64,000 nucleotides of DNA from Chaetomium olivaceum (lineage: Eukaryota > Ascomycota > Sordariomycetes > Sordariales > Chaetomiaceae): the NCBI GenBank assembly GCA_039881045.1, contig JAYWVB010000023.1:186001-250000 (forward strand), given 5' to 3'. Below the pieces are notes generated by a model. The model had not been told where the DNA came from. It saw only the letters and a program-made list of their open reading frames with translations, and ran no database searches. Below, one piece after another: positions 25,179-36,287 of this stretch; position 1 is the first letter of the stretch, and the number at the start of each line of letters is the position of its first letter. The translations under genes were made by a program, and so were the position numbers.

Positions 25179-28100
25179 TCAAGCAGCACCGGCCTTCGCA
25201 ATCTCTTCAGCAGTAACAAACCTGTCCAACTCCGGCCTCTCAGCAGGCGAGGTAGGCGACAAGAAGGGCGTCATGAACGGCGTCTCCAACCCCGGCGTCA
25301 GCCCCCCTTGGTCGCCGTCCTCATGCTTATCCTGCTCCGCCGAGCCTGCAGCCGCCTGATTATCATCCGAGGCCTTCCCCCACGGGCCCCCTATAAAGCT
25401 GCTCGAGTCTGCTGTCGACAGCCGAACCGAGCTCCGATCCATCGGCGACGCAAGGGTAATCATGCTGGCGGTCTCGGGCTCCTTGCGCAGGCTGAAGGGC
25501 GTCGCAAGCCCGCCGATGATGACGCGCTTCCCCGAGACGCCCGTATCATGAGCATCGTCCGGCGAGAGGAAACCACCACCACCTGTCTGCGGGCGCGCTG
25601 CTTCACCCTCCTCCGTGTCAGCCTTTGCATCACCGTCGGCCACAGGACCCGCAGGACGCAAGTCGAGCCCCTCATCCTGATCTGCGGGTACAGACGCAGC
25701 ATCACCACCTGCACCAGCATCACCGACTCCCTTCCCCTTTTCCCCCGCCACCAACCCCGTCCAAGCACTCGGCTTACTCGTCTCCGTGACAGACGGCACC
25801 TCGGCAGCAGCACCGCCCAACCTAGCCTCCCGCTCCTGCCTCTCCAAATCCGAAAAGTGCCTCGCGCCCTGGCCCTGGCCCGGCCCCGCGGCCGCCAGCT
25901 CCGGCGTCTTGACCGCCAGCGACTCGCGCTGCACCGTGGCCTCGTCGTGCTTGGACCCCCACAGCGCCCACAGCGACAGGCCCAGGCTCCGCGCCGCCTT
26001 CTTCCCTTCTGCGCCCTGCCCTGCTTCTCTGCTGCTTCCGCTCCGCGGCATACCCCAGCCGCCGCCGCCCCGCCAGCGCGCTGGGCGGGGGGCACATCCC
26101 CCGCGCCAAAGACTTCGTACCCCGCGGCGAGGTCGCGCAGGCGCTGCTTGTGCACGCCGGCCTTGGCTTGCTTGAAGCGGGAGTCCCACCGTCGTTTGTG
26201 CTCTAGCCACTTGCGCACCGTGCCGACTTTGACGACGCCGACTAGCTCGCGGGACATGCAGCAGCCGGGGAGGTCGGTGGGTGGCGGGAGGGCGTGGATG
26301 GCGCCGTGCCGCGTGACGCGTTGGCGGATCATATGGTCTGTGAAGGGCGGGAGGGGGTCGCCTGCTTTGCCGACTGTGGCGTGGTGGTGATGGTGATGGT
26401 GATGGTGGTGGTGGTGGTGGTGGGAGTGGGTGGGTTTGTGGAACTTGGTGGGTTTGGTGGAGGGTTTGGTGGAGGGTTTGGTGGAGGGTTTGGTCGTGGG
26501 GTTGGACTGCTCCTGGAGGTGTTGGTATGAGGGCGGGCCATAGAGATTTGGCGGTAGGGGGTTACCTACTTGGGCTTGGTTTTCATTTTCATCCTCGCTG
26601 GATGATGGCTGGAGCTGGAGCCGGAACTTGAGCTGGAACTGGAGATGACGGATATCGCATCGTCGTTGAGAATTTCGACCTCGATCTTTTGGGCCCGGGC
26701 CAACGCCCAAGCCGAAAACTGCGCGACGCTCTGTCTGCTGTTAGAAACTACGGGTTCACGGAGTTAATGGAGGTCAACGCACCCGGTACATGTATTTCGC
26801 CGGCCTGGTGAAGCTGAGAGTTGGTCCGACGTGACACATGTCGTCCCAGACCTGCAGCTGGACATCCGTGGGCTTGTACCGGTCAACCAATTCCCTGGCC
26901 TTTTCATCCATCAAGGCCTCGGGTGGCAGGTACTGCGAGGGGTTGGCACATTTATGGGCGAGGTAGATTTGCTCGTCGCGCAACAGTTCGCCGCCCCCAA
27001 CCATGATCAGGAGCGGCGGTAGACCACCCAACGTGGGCTGCATGATGGGGCTGACCAAGGGGTGAGCCAGTAGCTCGTTGGTCGTGTACATCTGGGGCCG
27101 TGTCAGTCTACAGGATTGCCTACGGCATAGGGGGAAATCCTACCTGGATCTGCTCTTTGATCTCGACTTCCTCACCGTCAATGAGGAACTTGAGCCGATG
27201 CGTCGCCTCGGCAACATCTTTGACAGTGGGTATTTCGCTTTGCTCTGTAGAATTGGCCACAGCGCCCTGCAGTTTCTTTTTCTGCGCCAGGGCTTCCTTT
27301 TTGAGTACTTCAAGCTCCTCCTCGTCCGGGGGTGGCCACGCCGGCGACGGCTTGTGGTGAAACCCAGACGACGGGATATAATCCAGCGGGCAATCCCCAG
27401 CAACACTGGGGAAAGAGTGAGTGAGATCAGCCCAGGGGCTGATGAGTACAGCGCCCGCAGGGAGCGGGATCCCCCTATCTCTCAGGATAACCATCATGGC
27501 AAGAACCATACCAGCCCCCGCTGAATCACCAGCTAGGATGATGGTGTTCGGCTTCTGCTGCGTAATGAGGTAGAGATACGTGGCCAGGCAGTCCTGGAGG
27601 CCGCACGGAAAAGGGAATTGCGGTGCCAGTCGGTATCTGGGCGCCAATGCCCGTGCCTTGAGCTTCCGCGCATGGCGCTGGATCTGGTAGCGGTGCTCGT
27701 CGACACTCCCGAAATAGTAGCCGCCTCCATGGACGTAAAGCATAACACGATTTCCGCCATCGGGACTCTTCTTGCGCTCGTAGTAGTCGGCTTTCATCTC
27801 GACCCACTCGGCCTTGAGAGGGTTCTTCGGCTTGCGCCATTGCCACCACTCCTTGCCGCCAACCTGACGGATGCCCTCCGGCCCCAGCTGCTCAGCCAGG
27901 AGGTCTGCCGCGCGCAACAGGTCCGTCTCAGGGATCTCGACATGGTCGACTCTGACCCACTGAGGGTGTGGGACCCACTGGCTGGTGAAGGCTTGCAACT
28001 CCTCGACGGTGTGACGGGAGGCATGGGTCAGAAAGGAGCGGATCAGGTGCAACCCTTGATCATAGGAGAGATGCGCTGTGGGCTTGTGGGCCAGGGTCTT

Positions 28101-28243
28101 CCTGTTCAGGTACTATTCCGTGTCAGCCTACTCTCCGAGCTTACCGGCGCGATGACCTTTTACGAGTTCCTGCGACTTACATGCGACAAGAAGGTGGATA
28201 CGACAGTCGGCGTGACCGCCAAGCTGACGGTTGCGGTGTTCAT
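25179..28243 (-). CDS. hormone-sensitive-lipase-like alpha/beta hydrolase
   Basis: Esterase/lipase of the HSL group. Exons: 28243-28181 (MNTATVSLAVTPTVVSTFLSH), 28112-27144, 27091-26783, and 26730 to 25179. The oxyanion motif is MLYVHGGGYYFGS, the nucleophile elbow GDSAGAG, then LISPWADLTHS; the third exon carries the acid region LIMVGGGELLRDE and the histidine in WDDMCHVGPT, so the triad is complete. The long C-terminal part is disordered, with a TKPS repeat, a 14-His run, a conserved DPLPPFTDHMIRQRVTRHG block and a Ser-rich tail. Two one-base breaks are needed in the last exon: near 26600 (Ser-rich run) and at the CCCC of 26053-26056. The catalytic half is unbroken. Substrate unknown. Confidence 0.85.
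26384..26500 (-). repeat. in-frame microsatellites: poly-His and TKPS tandem repeats
   Basis: Inside the last exon of the HSL-like gene. A CAC/CAT run (26387-26432 on the complement) encodes about 14 histidines, and a 12-bp unit repeated about four times (around 26450-26495) encodes Thr-Lys-Pro-Ser repeats. Such tracts vary in copy number between strains. Confidence 0.8.
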
Positions 28244-28966
28244 TGTGTGTCTTGAGGGATCACTCGTTTCTCATCCCTCAGACTTCATGCTACGGTGTGT
28301 TCCTGGGGTTGGTGTTGTTGGGGGACGGGGTTATTTACTGTGTCGTTCGTCTGAAGATGATGTCATCCGGCACATGCAACTCAGCACGGCGTGGTAGGAT
28401 CCAACAGAGGCCACTCCAACAATAGCCCTTTCGGCTGTGACCAGGGGCCAATGGCAGCGATCGACCGAGCGGCGCTGATCTAGCTTGAAACTGTTGGACA
28501 GTGTTGGTTGTGATGTGCGATTGACGACGTACAGATGTTGAAGAATTGCAATTGAAGACGTCTAGGAGGCCATTGGCTATATGTTTTTTGATCGAAGCAA
28601 ACTCCCAAATCGGTCGGTGATAGGAATGTGAAGGGAAAATGAAATGCCCTGGAAATCCCCTGACAGGAGGGATTGCTGCCCCTGAAGCTGAAGTTGGGAT
28701 GGGCCTGGCGCACAAAGACCCCGAGGCCCTGTCCCTGCAAGCGCACTGGCCACCTCTTAATCGATAAGCCCAGAGAGCTTGTCTGCTCCCCGCGTCACAA
28801 GCTCCGCGTCACCCAAGATTGCCTGTCGTGTGTGCCCCTCGACCCGGCCCTACATTTCATCTTCGCCGCTTACCTTAGCTCTCTCAACTTCCAGTTTTTG
28901 TCATTGAACGTGAAGGTTTCTAGCGTGCACTGCATTTCAGCCAAGCGATTCCATCAACCGCCCATC
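28244..28966. other. divergent intergenic region between hydrolase and RING gene
   Basis: Shared upstream region of two divergent genes. CT-rich near 28860-28960, typical of a fungal leader. No gene recognised. Confidence 0.5.
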
Positions 28967-29652
28967 ATGGCGACCCAATACGAAAGTAAGCCAACCATCG
29001 CGACCCCGCTAAGGCTCTCCGATACACCATCCCCCTTCGTATGCAGCTGAAACTGACACCTCCACCACAAGTCGAGCACAACATCAAGGCCGCCCCGGCG
29101 ACCTCCCACCGTCGCCGACAGGTGGACATGTCCACCTTCACCGCCCACCTGCACAACCTCCTCCCCGACTCCACCCCCACCCAAAACAACACCCACGAAC
29201 ATCACAACAACCCGCACGCAGTCCCCAACCCCTCCGACACCTCGGCCCTCTTCCGCCTTCTCCAAGACCAGATGGGCACGCTGGCCACAACGGCGCCCAA
29301 CGAAGCCAACCGCGCCTTCCTCACGTCCCTCGTCGAGACGCTGGAACTCGACGTGGCACACCCGCCGCAGCAGATCGAAGGGGTCGGGCAGGAGGTGCTG
29401 GACGGGCTGGACCGCGTGAACCGCAAGACGCTCAAGGACGACGACACCTGCCCGATCTGCGCCGAGCGCTACCTCGACGACCCCTACTGTCTGGTCGTGG
29501 AGCTGCCGTGCCACGGGAGTCACCGGTTTGATTTGGAGTGTGTGGGGCCGTGGTTGAGGGGGAAAGGCACGTGTCCGATGTGTCGGAAGGAGGTGGGGAA
29601 GAGGAAGGCGGTGGTGTGTGGAGAAGGTCGAGGAGGGCGAGGAGGAGGATGA
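28967..29652 (+). CDS. RING-H2 finger protein, probable E3 ubiquitin ligase
   Basis: Exon 1 is tiny: 28967-28985 (MATQYE plus one base) before GTAAGC. The best acceptor is an AAG at 29069-29071, giving in-frame IEHNIKAAPAT; a CAG at 29044-29046 would shift the frame. The RING-H2 motif is CPICAERYLDD, then LPCHGSHRFDLECVGPWL and CPMC, with the Cys/His spacing of a zinc-binding RING that recruits an E2 enzyme. Upstream is a helical region (ALFRLLQDQMGTLATT). The frame as read ends GEGRGGRGGG at 29652, but shifting one base after about 29615 gives an acidic ending (EEDDMDGLYA) with a stop near 29675, which looks more natural. A one-base error is likely. Substrates unknown. Confidence 0.8.
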
Positions 29653-29975
29653 TATGGACGGGTTGTATGCTTGAGCTGGGGCCAGCGGGGGTTTCTAGTG
29701 ATGGGAAAGGGAGTGGGGGGGGCGTTGGGCGTGTTGGTGGGCGTGGTTTAACCGGTCAAGATATTGACGTGAGTGCGCAGTACCATATGGGCGATGGGTT
29801 TGAGGGATAACGTGAGACGAGATATGAACAGATCGTTGAATATTATGCATCCGCTCTACTGGATAACGCATGCCTTTTCCCAGGGCATTGTATAGCTCCC
29901 GGTATCACCAGGAGGAACCAGTCTATAACGTTCTCGTACCACTACCACCGCGTCCTCGTTCCTCCCCATAAACGC

Positions 29976-30404
29976 TCACATAGGCGCAACTTTTCCATGC
30001 TTCTTCCCCTTGCTCCCTCCACTCTTCGTTTTCTTATCCGACTTGTCGGTCACCTCCTCCGACGCCTGCGATTTTGAAAACTCCTGGTTTGCCCCGCTTG
30101 CCTCTAGCGGGTTCCCGTTACTAGTCTTTGCGGCGCTCTCCTTTGCGGCTTCTGGAGATGTTTTGTCGCGGTTGAATGCCGCGTCTGTCTTCTCGGCCAC
30201 CTGGTTATCCGTGCCGCTCTTGGTGCCCTCCGAACGCTGTGGGTTGAGGGATTGTCGGTCCTGATTGTTGTTTTCTGAAAACAAGTTTGCGGAGGGGTGG
30301 TATTGGCGGGCGAGGGAAAGGGAAGCGATCGGGATGGTGGATGTTGCGAAGCGAAGGTTGCATCCCCGGGTGAGGAGGGATTGGGTGCTTGTTCGGAGAG
30401 CCAT
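29976..30404 (-). CDS. small mitochondrial-type hypothetical protein
   Basis: 142 residues, single exon. The N-terminus (MALRTSTQSLLTRGCNLRFA) is Ser/Arg/Leu-rich without acidic residues, as in a mitochondrial presequence, and the SLARQYHPSANLFSE segment resembles the processing region of small fungal mitochondrial proteins. The remainder is hydrophilic and disordered, ending in a Lys-rich SGGSKGKKHGKVAPM. I recognise this style of protein from Sordariomycetes genomes but no function is known to me. Confidence 0.65.
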   Translation of the reverse strand: MALRTSTQSLLTRGCNLRFATSTIPIASLSLARQYHPSANLFSENNNQDRQSLNPQRSEGTKSGTDNQVAEKTDAAFNRDKTSPEAAKESAAKTSNGNPLEASGANQEFSKSQASEEVTDKSDKKTKSGGSKGKKHGKVAPM

Positions 30405-33400
30405 TGCGTTGGTAATAGGGGGTCTGATTGTCAGAATTGATTGTGAGATATGTGAACTTAGAAGGACTATCTAATTGTAGTCAATGGCATTTATCTCGGA
30501 GAAGATCGGTTTGGCGATAATGGAAGCTTGAGAAACAACGGGTTTGGTCAATGTTGACCATCAGGGACAAGACAAGTTGTGACGTCATGAAGACTTCCAG
30601 GAGCTCCCCGCAGTGGGGCAACAGCACTTGTTCCAGTAAAACACTTCTCCAGAGTTGCATCCTGACGAGAGATCTGTACGAAAGTACTGTCTAGTTTTAC
30701 TACGCCTGGCGCTCACTTGGTAATTTACCTTCAGTTCATGTCCACGGCGGTATGCAGCGCCAGGTTTCATGTGTGCTGCGGTTGTCATTGACTGATACTT
30801 CTGAGGCATCAAACGCCAAGTTACATACGAACAAATCTCCGAGTTTCTGCAGCAGAACCTAGAAATAACTCCCAACACCAGATCCGAAACGGAATTCGCA
30901 ATCTCGATCGGCTGAAAGCCCGAGAACGCAGGGTTCATGCTTCGAGCGATAATCTAATATTTTAAGAAGCCGTGGGGGTTTCACTTGTTGGCTTGCTACA
31001 CGGGTGCTCCCCCAACTCCTACCAAGGGAGATTGGGTGGTTTGATGTAGATATGTCGGCGGATAACTCCTGTAGCATCAGTAAGCTTCAACAAACGCGCA
31101 AGTCGGAACTCATCAACCTTTCCAACGGTCCTCGCCCGCCAAGGAACGTCGATGGCGGCGCGCGCAGGCAACATTGAAAGGTGTGTCCAAAATGGGACAG
31201 CCACCACGCCCACGCCGCAAAGGCGCTCAATATAACTCCAAACAGTCTTTATTACAGGATGCATCATCGCCTGCCAAGCAGAAGTGGATTATTTCGACCT
31301 GTCGCCATCAACAGGACAATGAAGGTATTCTCCAACCATGACTCAAAAAATGCTAAGTCAGTTGTTTGTGCTCCCGATCCGGTGAGATGTGAGATCCGAC
31401 AGGGGAAAAGGGGCACCGTGGTACCTATCCGGGCATACCGGAGGAGCTGTAACCTCCTGTTCCTCCTCTGACGAAGGCAACGACGGGGATTCCGGGCAAT
31501 GATCAACAAGTCAGTCCTATGAAGGTCAATGGCTCAACACGGTCATGGCTCATGTGAGCGATGGCGTACGACAGGCATCTCCTTTATTGCGCGGCGACGT
31601 GTCAAACCTGTGGAAGCCCCTGATGCAGCAGAAACCTTCTGGAAGCATTCCGTTCTCACAGCCTGCAGGAGCCCAGGGGAGCAAGCCAATTGGTTTCAGG
31701 TGGGCTGCAGAAACATGCGACCGGGTTAAGGTGGTAGCGGACATCTCCGAGCAACAGCAGGTTGTCGGCACAGCGGCTGTGACTTCCAAACGCGGTGCTT
31801 GCCGAACAAAACTCCGGGGATGCACCTCGCACTGCGCGGCCGATTTCCGAAAAACTGGGATTTCAGACGAACAGGATCCATTGAGGAATACTTTCCGATG
31901 CGCATTGGCCATCCTACCGTCAGACTGGGGTTATTGCGCCAGATCAGATTGTGTCACGACACAAGGCACGAAGGTGTAAATCGGTACCTAAGGGAGTTCA
32001 TCATCCGGCCTCTGTGGATGTTTCTACACTTGCCGATTCATTCGGCGGAAGAAAGACTGAAACGTAACACGACGTGGTGAGAGTTCAAATTCTGGACACA
32101 ACGGCCCATGGCTGCAACGCACACGTGGGGGCATGGGTCTGGCTTCCATCGCTTCAGCTGAGGCGCCTCTTCATTTCCAGCAGCAAAATGCTGCACGCCT
32201 CAAAAGCTCGAAAACAGCCCGCCGCTGGAAATCCCCGAAGGGCCTTCCAATTGTCGGATGATTACCTGACAGCTGTATCCACACATACGGAACTGGGCCA
32301 CGGCCGAAACGTGATAATGAAGAAGTTCCATACATCCCGCCACGGCTTCGTAACTCTGGGGACTTTTCCCACATGTCAGTTTTCAGTTCGGCTCCATGCA
32401 GAACACAGCGCATGATCCCGCGTGCCTGCTAACCTTGAAGTGAGTGGAACCCTTCCCCAGGTGGGCTCTCATCCCAATTTGGTTTTGGGGGCCGCGGTCA
32501 GCAGGTGGGCAAACCCTGGTCCGACCCTCCGATCGCCGCAAGACAGCTTGGTGGACTGCAGGTCCCTGGTTGAGCGCCCGAACCGCACCGCAGGCTTTGG
32601 TCGATTCCCAGAGCGCCGGGACACCAACAGAGGGGTTGATTCGTCTGGTCGGGGTACGGGAAGGGCTGATATTCATGATCTTATCTGTACCACCGCCACA
32701 ACCCGCTTCAATTGAAGGGCTGCGAGAAACCGTGCGTCCGGGTGTCTGTGTGTCGCGAGTTTATTGCAGATTAGCAGGTTAGTGAGTTATTCCCTGGTAG
32801 AGTGTCCCGGTAGCGTTCCCGCTAACCTGGCTGGGTTTAATTGCCACGCCCAGCCTCCTCCGCTCCCACTCGCCAGCCGCAGCCACGAGGTCGCCACGCG
32901 CGCAAGGAAGGGAGAGCCATCGGAATCTTTGTGTCAGGTCACGGTTCCAAGTTCCCCTGCTGCAACGATCCCACAGCAGGCCACTGCCGACATCAGCATT
33001 CGCTCACCCATCCAATCGAACACCCTCATCCGGCGCTGGCCCCGACAGCACATCTAGCCTAGCATTCGACAGCGCCGCACGCGGTGCTGCCGTGATGCCA
33101 TGTGGCATGTGGCATTGATTGCATCCTGCGACTCGGATAGACGCAGCAGGAAGGGTCAGATTAATGAGAGGAGCATGGTCGAGAAGGAAAAAAAAAGAAA
33201 ACAACGCCATGGCGGATTCGCTGCAGAAGCCATGCGCCATTCAGGGCGCGATCTGCGCTTGCGTGAATCGATGAGGCGCCCAATTGGCGATTCCACGAGC
33301 CAGGTCCCCCTCCACACACCACAGGAAAATTCTTTGTGGTGCTGGAAAGGGGAGAAGAAAGGACTGCTGAGCTAGCGATATCATCTCAAAATTTAACCAT

Positions 33401-34224
33401 TGTGAAAAAGCCATGCATGATTGTTTCCCTGTCCTGTGGCACGGCAGCTCGGAGTGAGAAGTGATACAAACTTTATCATGATATCCGTATTGCTGGGGCT
33501 TGCATCCCTGTAGTCCCAAGCCGCCAAACTCCGTCCAGGCACGTTTCTCAGAGCCGGTGACCCCTAGGGACCTCCACCACCTCACAGACCGGCTCCATTT
33601 CCTGTCTTCTTTCTCTCATAAACCTACTTGATTCCGGTCAACCCCCCTGACAAGGGCTGCTTGAATGTCAAAACCTTTTACAGCGCCAACACCGTTTGGG
33701 AATTAGTTTTAGGAAGTTGCCAGTGACTTGACGTTACTTGCTTGGCTCCTTCGCCCTCGCTTCCTCGTTCTTGCCATCTCGGTATCTGGCTTTCGGTACC
33801 CCTCAATCACCGACTGCCCTACCGTCGCTCCCGTTTGCTACCGTGCGCTTCTCGACTGGCTCATCCGTCCGATCGACCGTCGAGCATCCTCCGATCCGGC
33901 CCCCCCTCCACGGCCGCCGTGCTACTCCCGAGTACCTGGGCCGCTTCCCACGACTTGCCCAGCTTCGTCACCCGCGAGCAGTGTTCCGAAAGCAGAGGCG
34001 TGCCTCACTGCTTCGACCACGTCTTCCCGTTCCTTCGCAGACCCCGAATGTCGATCAGGCTTGGTTTCGTTCCGTCGACGAACCGTCTGAGCTCGCCTCG
34101 ATTGCCCCGAAGTGGTTATATGGACCTCTGACCGATACTTTGCTACATAAAAAAATACAAGGGAGGAAAAACGCAAATCAGCTTTAACTTTGGAAGCTGG
34201 GGAAAATATCAAATAATCGAGGTC
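30405..34224. other. gene-poor region (3.8 kb) before the STK32-like kinase
   Basis: No supported gene between 30405 and about 33600. Open frames are short and interleaved. From about 33600 to 34224 the plus strand is pyrimidine-rich and probably contains the promoter and leader of the kinase gene; frames of 120-149 codons there overlap in all three phases, which argues that none is coding. Confidence 0.5.
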
Positions 34225-36287
34225 ATGGGAAACAGCCAAGGAAAGCCTGTCGAGTTTGACGGCGAAGGTACGTCCTCACAGCTGATTCTGCCGCCCGTCT
34301 TGTTGCCGACGTCAGGCCCACTAACACCGCCTTTGCTTTCTCGACAGTGAATCTCAACCACTTCCGTCTCCTCAGAGTCGTAGGCCGCGGTGCTTTCGGC
34401 AAAGTAAGGATCGTCGAGAGAAAAGACACAAACTTATCGTTCGCCCTCAAATACATTCGGAAAGATGAAGGTGGGATACCGCCCGGACTCCACAGTGACA
34501 GAAGGAAGAAGAAAAGGCTGACTTGAGACCACCACTAGTCGTGCGCTCGGAAAGTGTCCGTAACATAATACGCGAAAGGAGAATGCTCGAGCATGTAAAC
34601 CACCCATTCATCTGCAACTTGCGGTACAGCTTCCAGGACATCGAATACATGTACGCAAAAGCCCCCAGCGAGCTCCCTGAGCTAGGCTGACAGGAACAGG
34701 TACTTGGTCGTCGACCTCATGAGCGGCGGAGATCTGCGGTTCCACATCTCGAGGAAAACATTCACCGAGGAGGCGGTCAGGTTTTGGATTTCCGAGCTCG
34801 GGTGTGCGTTGCGGTACATCCATGGGCAGGGTATCATCCACCGCGACGTAAAGCCGGACAACGTGCTCCTTGATGCCGACGGGCATGTGCATCTGACAGA
34901 CTTCGTATATGCCCCAACCTTTCCTTTGCGACCATGGCTGCGGCTAACACATGGTAGAACGTTGCTTCGGATATCATTCAAGGCAAGGTCCTCACGAGCA
35001 AGTCAGGGACGCTGGCGTACCTTGCGCCGGAGGTCTATGCAGGGCAGGGTTACGACGTCCGTGCAGATTGGTGGTCCCTTGGTGTGCTCTTCTACGAATG
35101 CATCTACAACAAGGTAAGTGTGCTTGGCAACGGCGCTTGTTCTGGTCTTCCAACGCACGGCCGACGCTAACCTATTCCTACAGAGACCGTTCGAAGGCAG
35201 CTCGGAATCATCTCTAAGCACTGTCATCCAAGCCGCCCGGCCGAAGTTCCCCGTTACGAGTCCCCCAGTAACATTACCATGCATGTACGCCATCAAGGAT
35301 GCTTTGGACGTCGACCCAAACAAGCGCCTTGGCTCAACATGGGAAAGTTTCACACAGCATGAATTCTTCTCATGTATCGACTTTGAGGCCCTGGAGCGGA
35401 AGGAGATTGAGCCCGTGTTTGTGCCGTCCTCGGAGAAGACTAACTTCGACGCGACATACGATCTGGAGGAGCTGTTGCTAGAGGAGGCACCGTTGGAGGC
35501 TCGCGCGCGGAGACAGAAACCTCGTGAGAGATTGAAGGACGATGCTACCGACAAAGAGATCCGCGAGGATGAGCTTTACCGTATGATTGACACCGACTTC
35601 CGGCCGTTCGACTACACAGTGGCAGCCTACAAGAAGTACGCCGACTCTGCACCTTCTCCGCCCACCAATTGCCATACTGACCCTTGCCCTCCTAGGATCA
35701 CACAGCAACAAGAAGCACTCTCGACCGGGCAAGACAGCAGCACCAGCAGCAAGGCAAACCTGCAACCGCAGGCCCTAACAACCGACGAAGCGACCCCCTC
35801 CCCCACCTCCAACGGTGCAACAACATCACGCCCATCCAACGAAAACAACACCAACACCAGCAACAGCAGCAGCACCAAACAGGCGCAGCAGAAGCAGCAG
35901 CAACGCCGCGGTAACCCCCCGGCGCGCACGGCGCCGCTAGCCCCTTACCCGCAGTCGTACACACCCAACGCGGGCAGCGGCGGGCGCGCGGGGCGGGCCT
36001 TTGCGCCAGGCATGATGGTCGGGAGCCCCACGGGCGGCGTGCAGGTCACGCTGGACGGCGGCAGCAGCTGGAGCGACCTGGCACGGCAGGACGCCACCCT
36101 CCCCGCCGACGCCAGCGGCGCCAACAACGAGCCCGGCAAGGACGGTGGCAGTGGTGGTTCTGGCTCGGGCAGTGGGAGCGGCGGCGTGTTTGGGTTTCTG
36201 CGGGGGAAGAAGGGCAGGGGGAATAGTCCCAAGCCGAAAGAGCGCGGTGTGCTGGGGAAGGAAGGGGCTCGGGTCGTGCTCGGGTAA
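34225..36287 (+). CDS. Ser/Thr protein kinase, STK32/YANK-like AGC family
   Basis: Seven exons fit perfectly: 34225-34267, 34348-34470, 34539-34650, 34700-34904, 34958-35113, 35184-35635 and 35696-36287. The protein starts MGNSQGKP, a good N-myristoylation signal implying membrane attachment. Kinase landmarks: GRGAFGKV (Gly loop), FALKYIRK (catalytic Lys), HRDVKPDNVLL (catalytic loop), HLTDFNVAS, SGTLAYLAPEV and DWWSLGVLFYE. The DFN in place of DFG is typical of the STK32/YANK group, not a defect. An AGC-type tail region follows (IDFEALERKEIEPVF, FRPFDYTVAAYKK). The C-terminus is Gln/Ser/Thr/Gly-rich. The last intron (60 bp, no stop) could be retained in frame. Substrates unknown. Confidence 0.92.

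Noticed and set aside
30500..33600. Protein genes in the 30.5-33.6 kb gap
   Set aside because: Only short interleaved frames without recognisable domains; nothing supportable without transcripts.
33728..34187. Three overlapping plus-strand frames of 120-149 codons before the kinase
   Set aside because: All three phases are open at once because the DNA is pyrimidine-rich with few stops; most likely the kinase leader.
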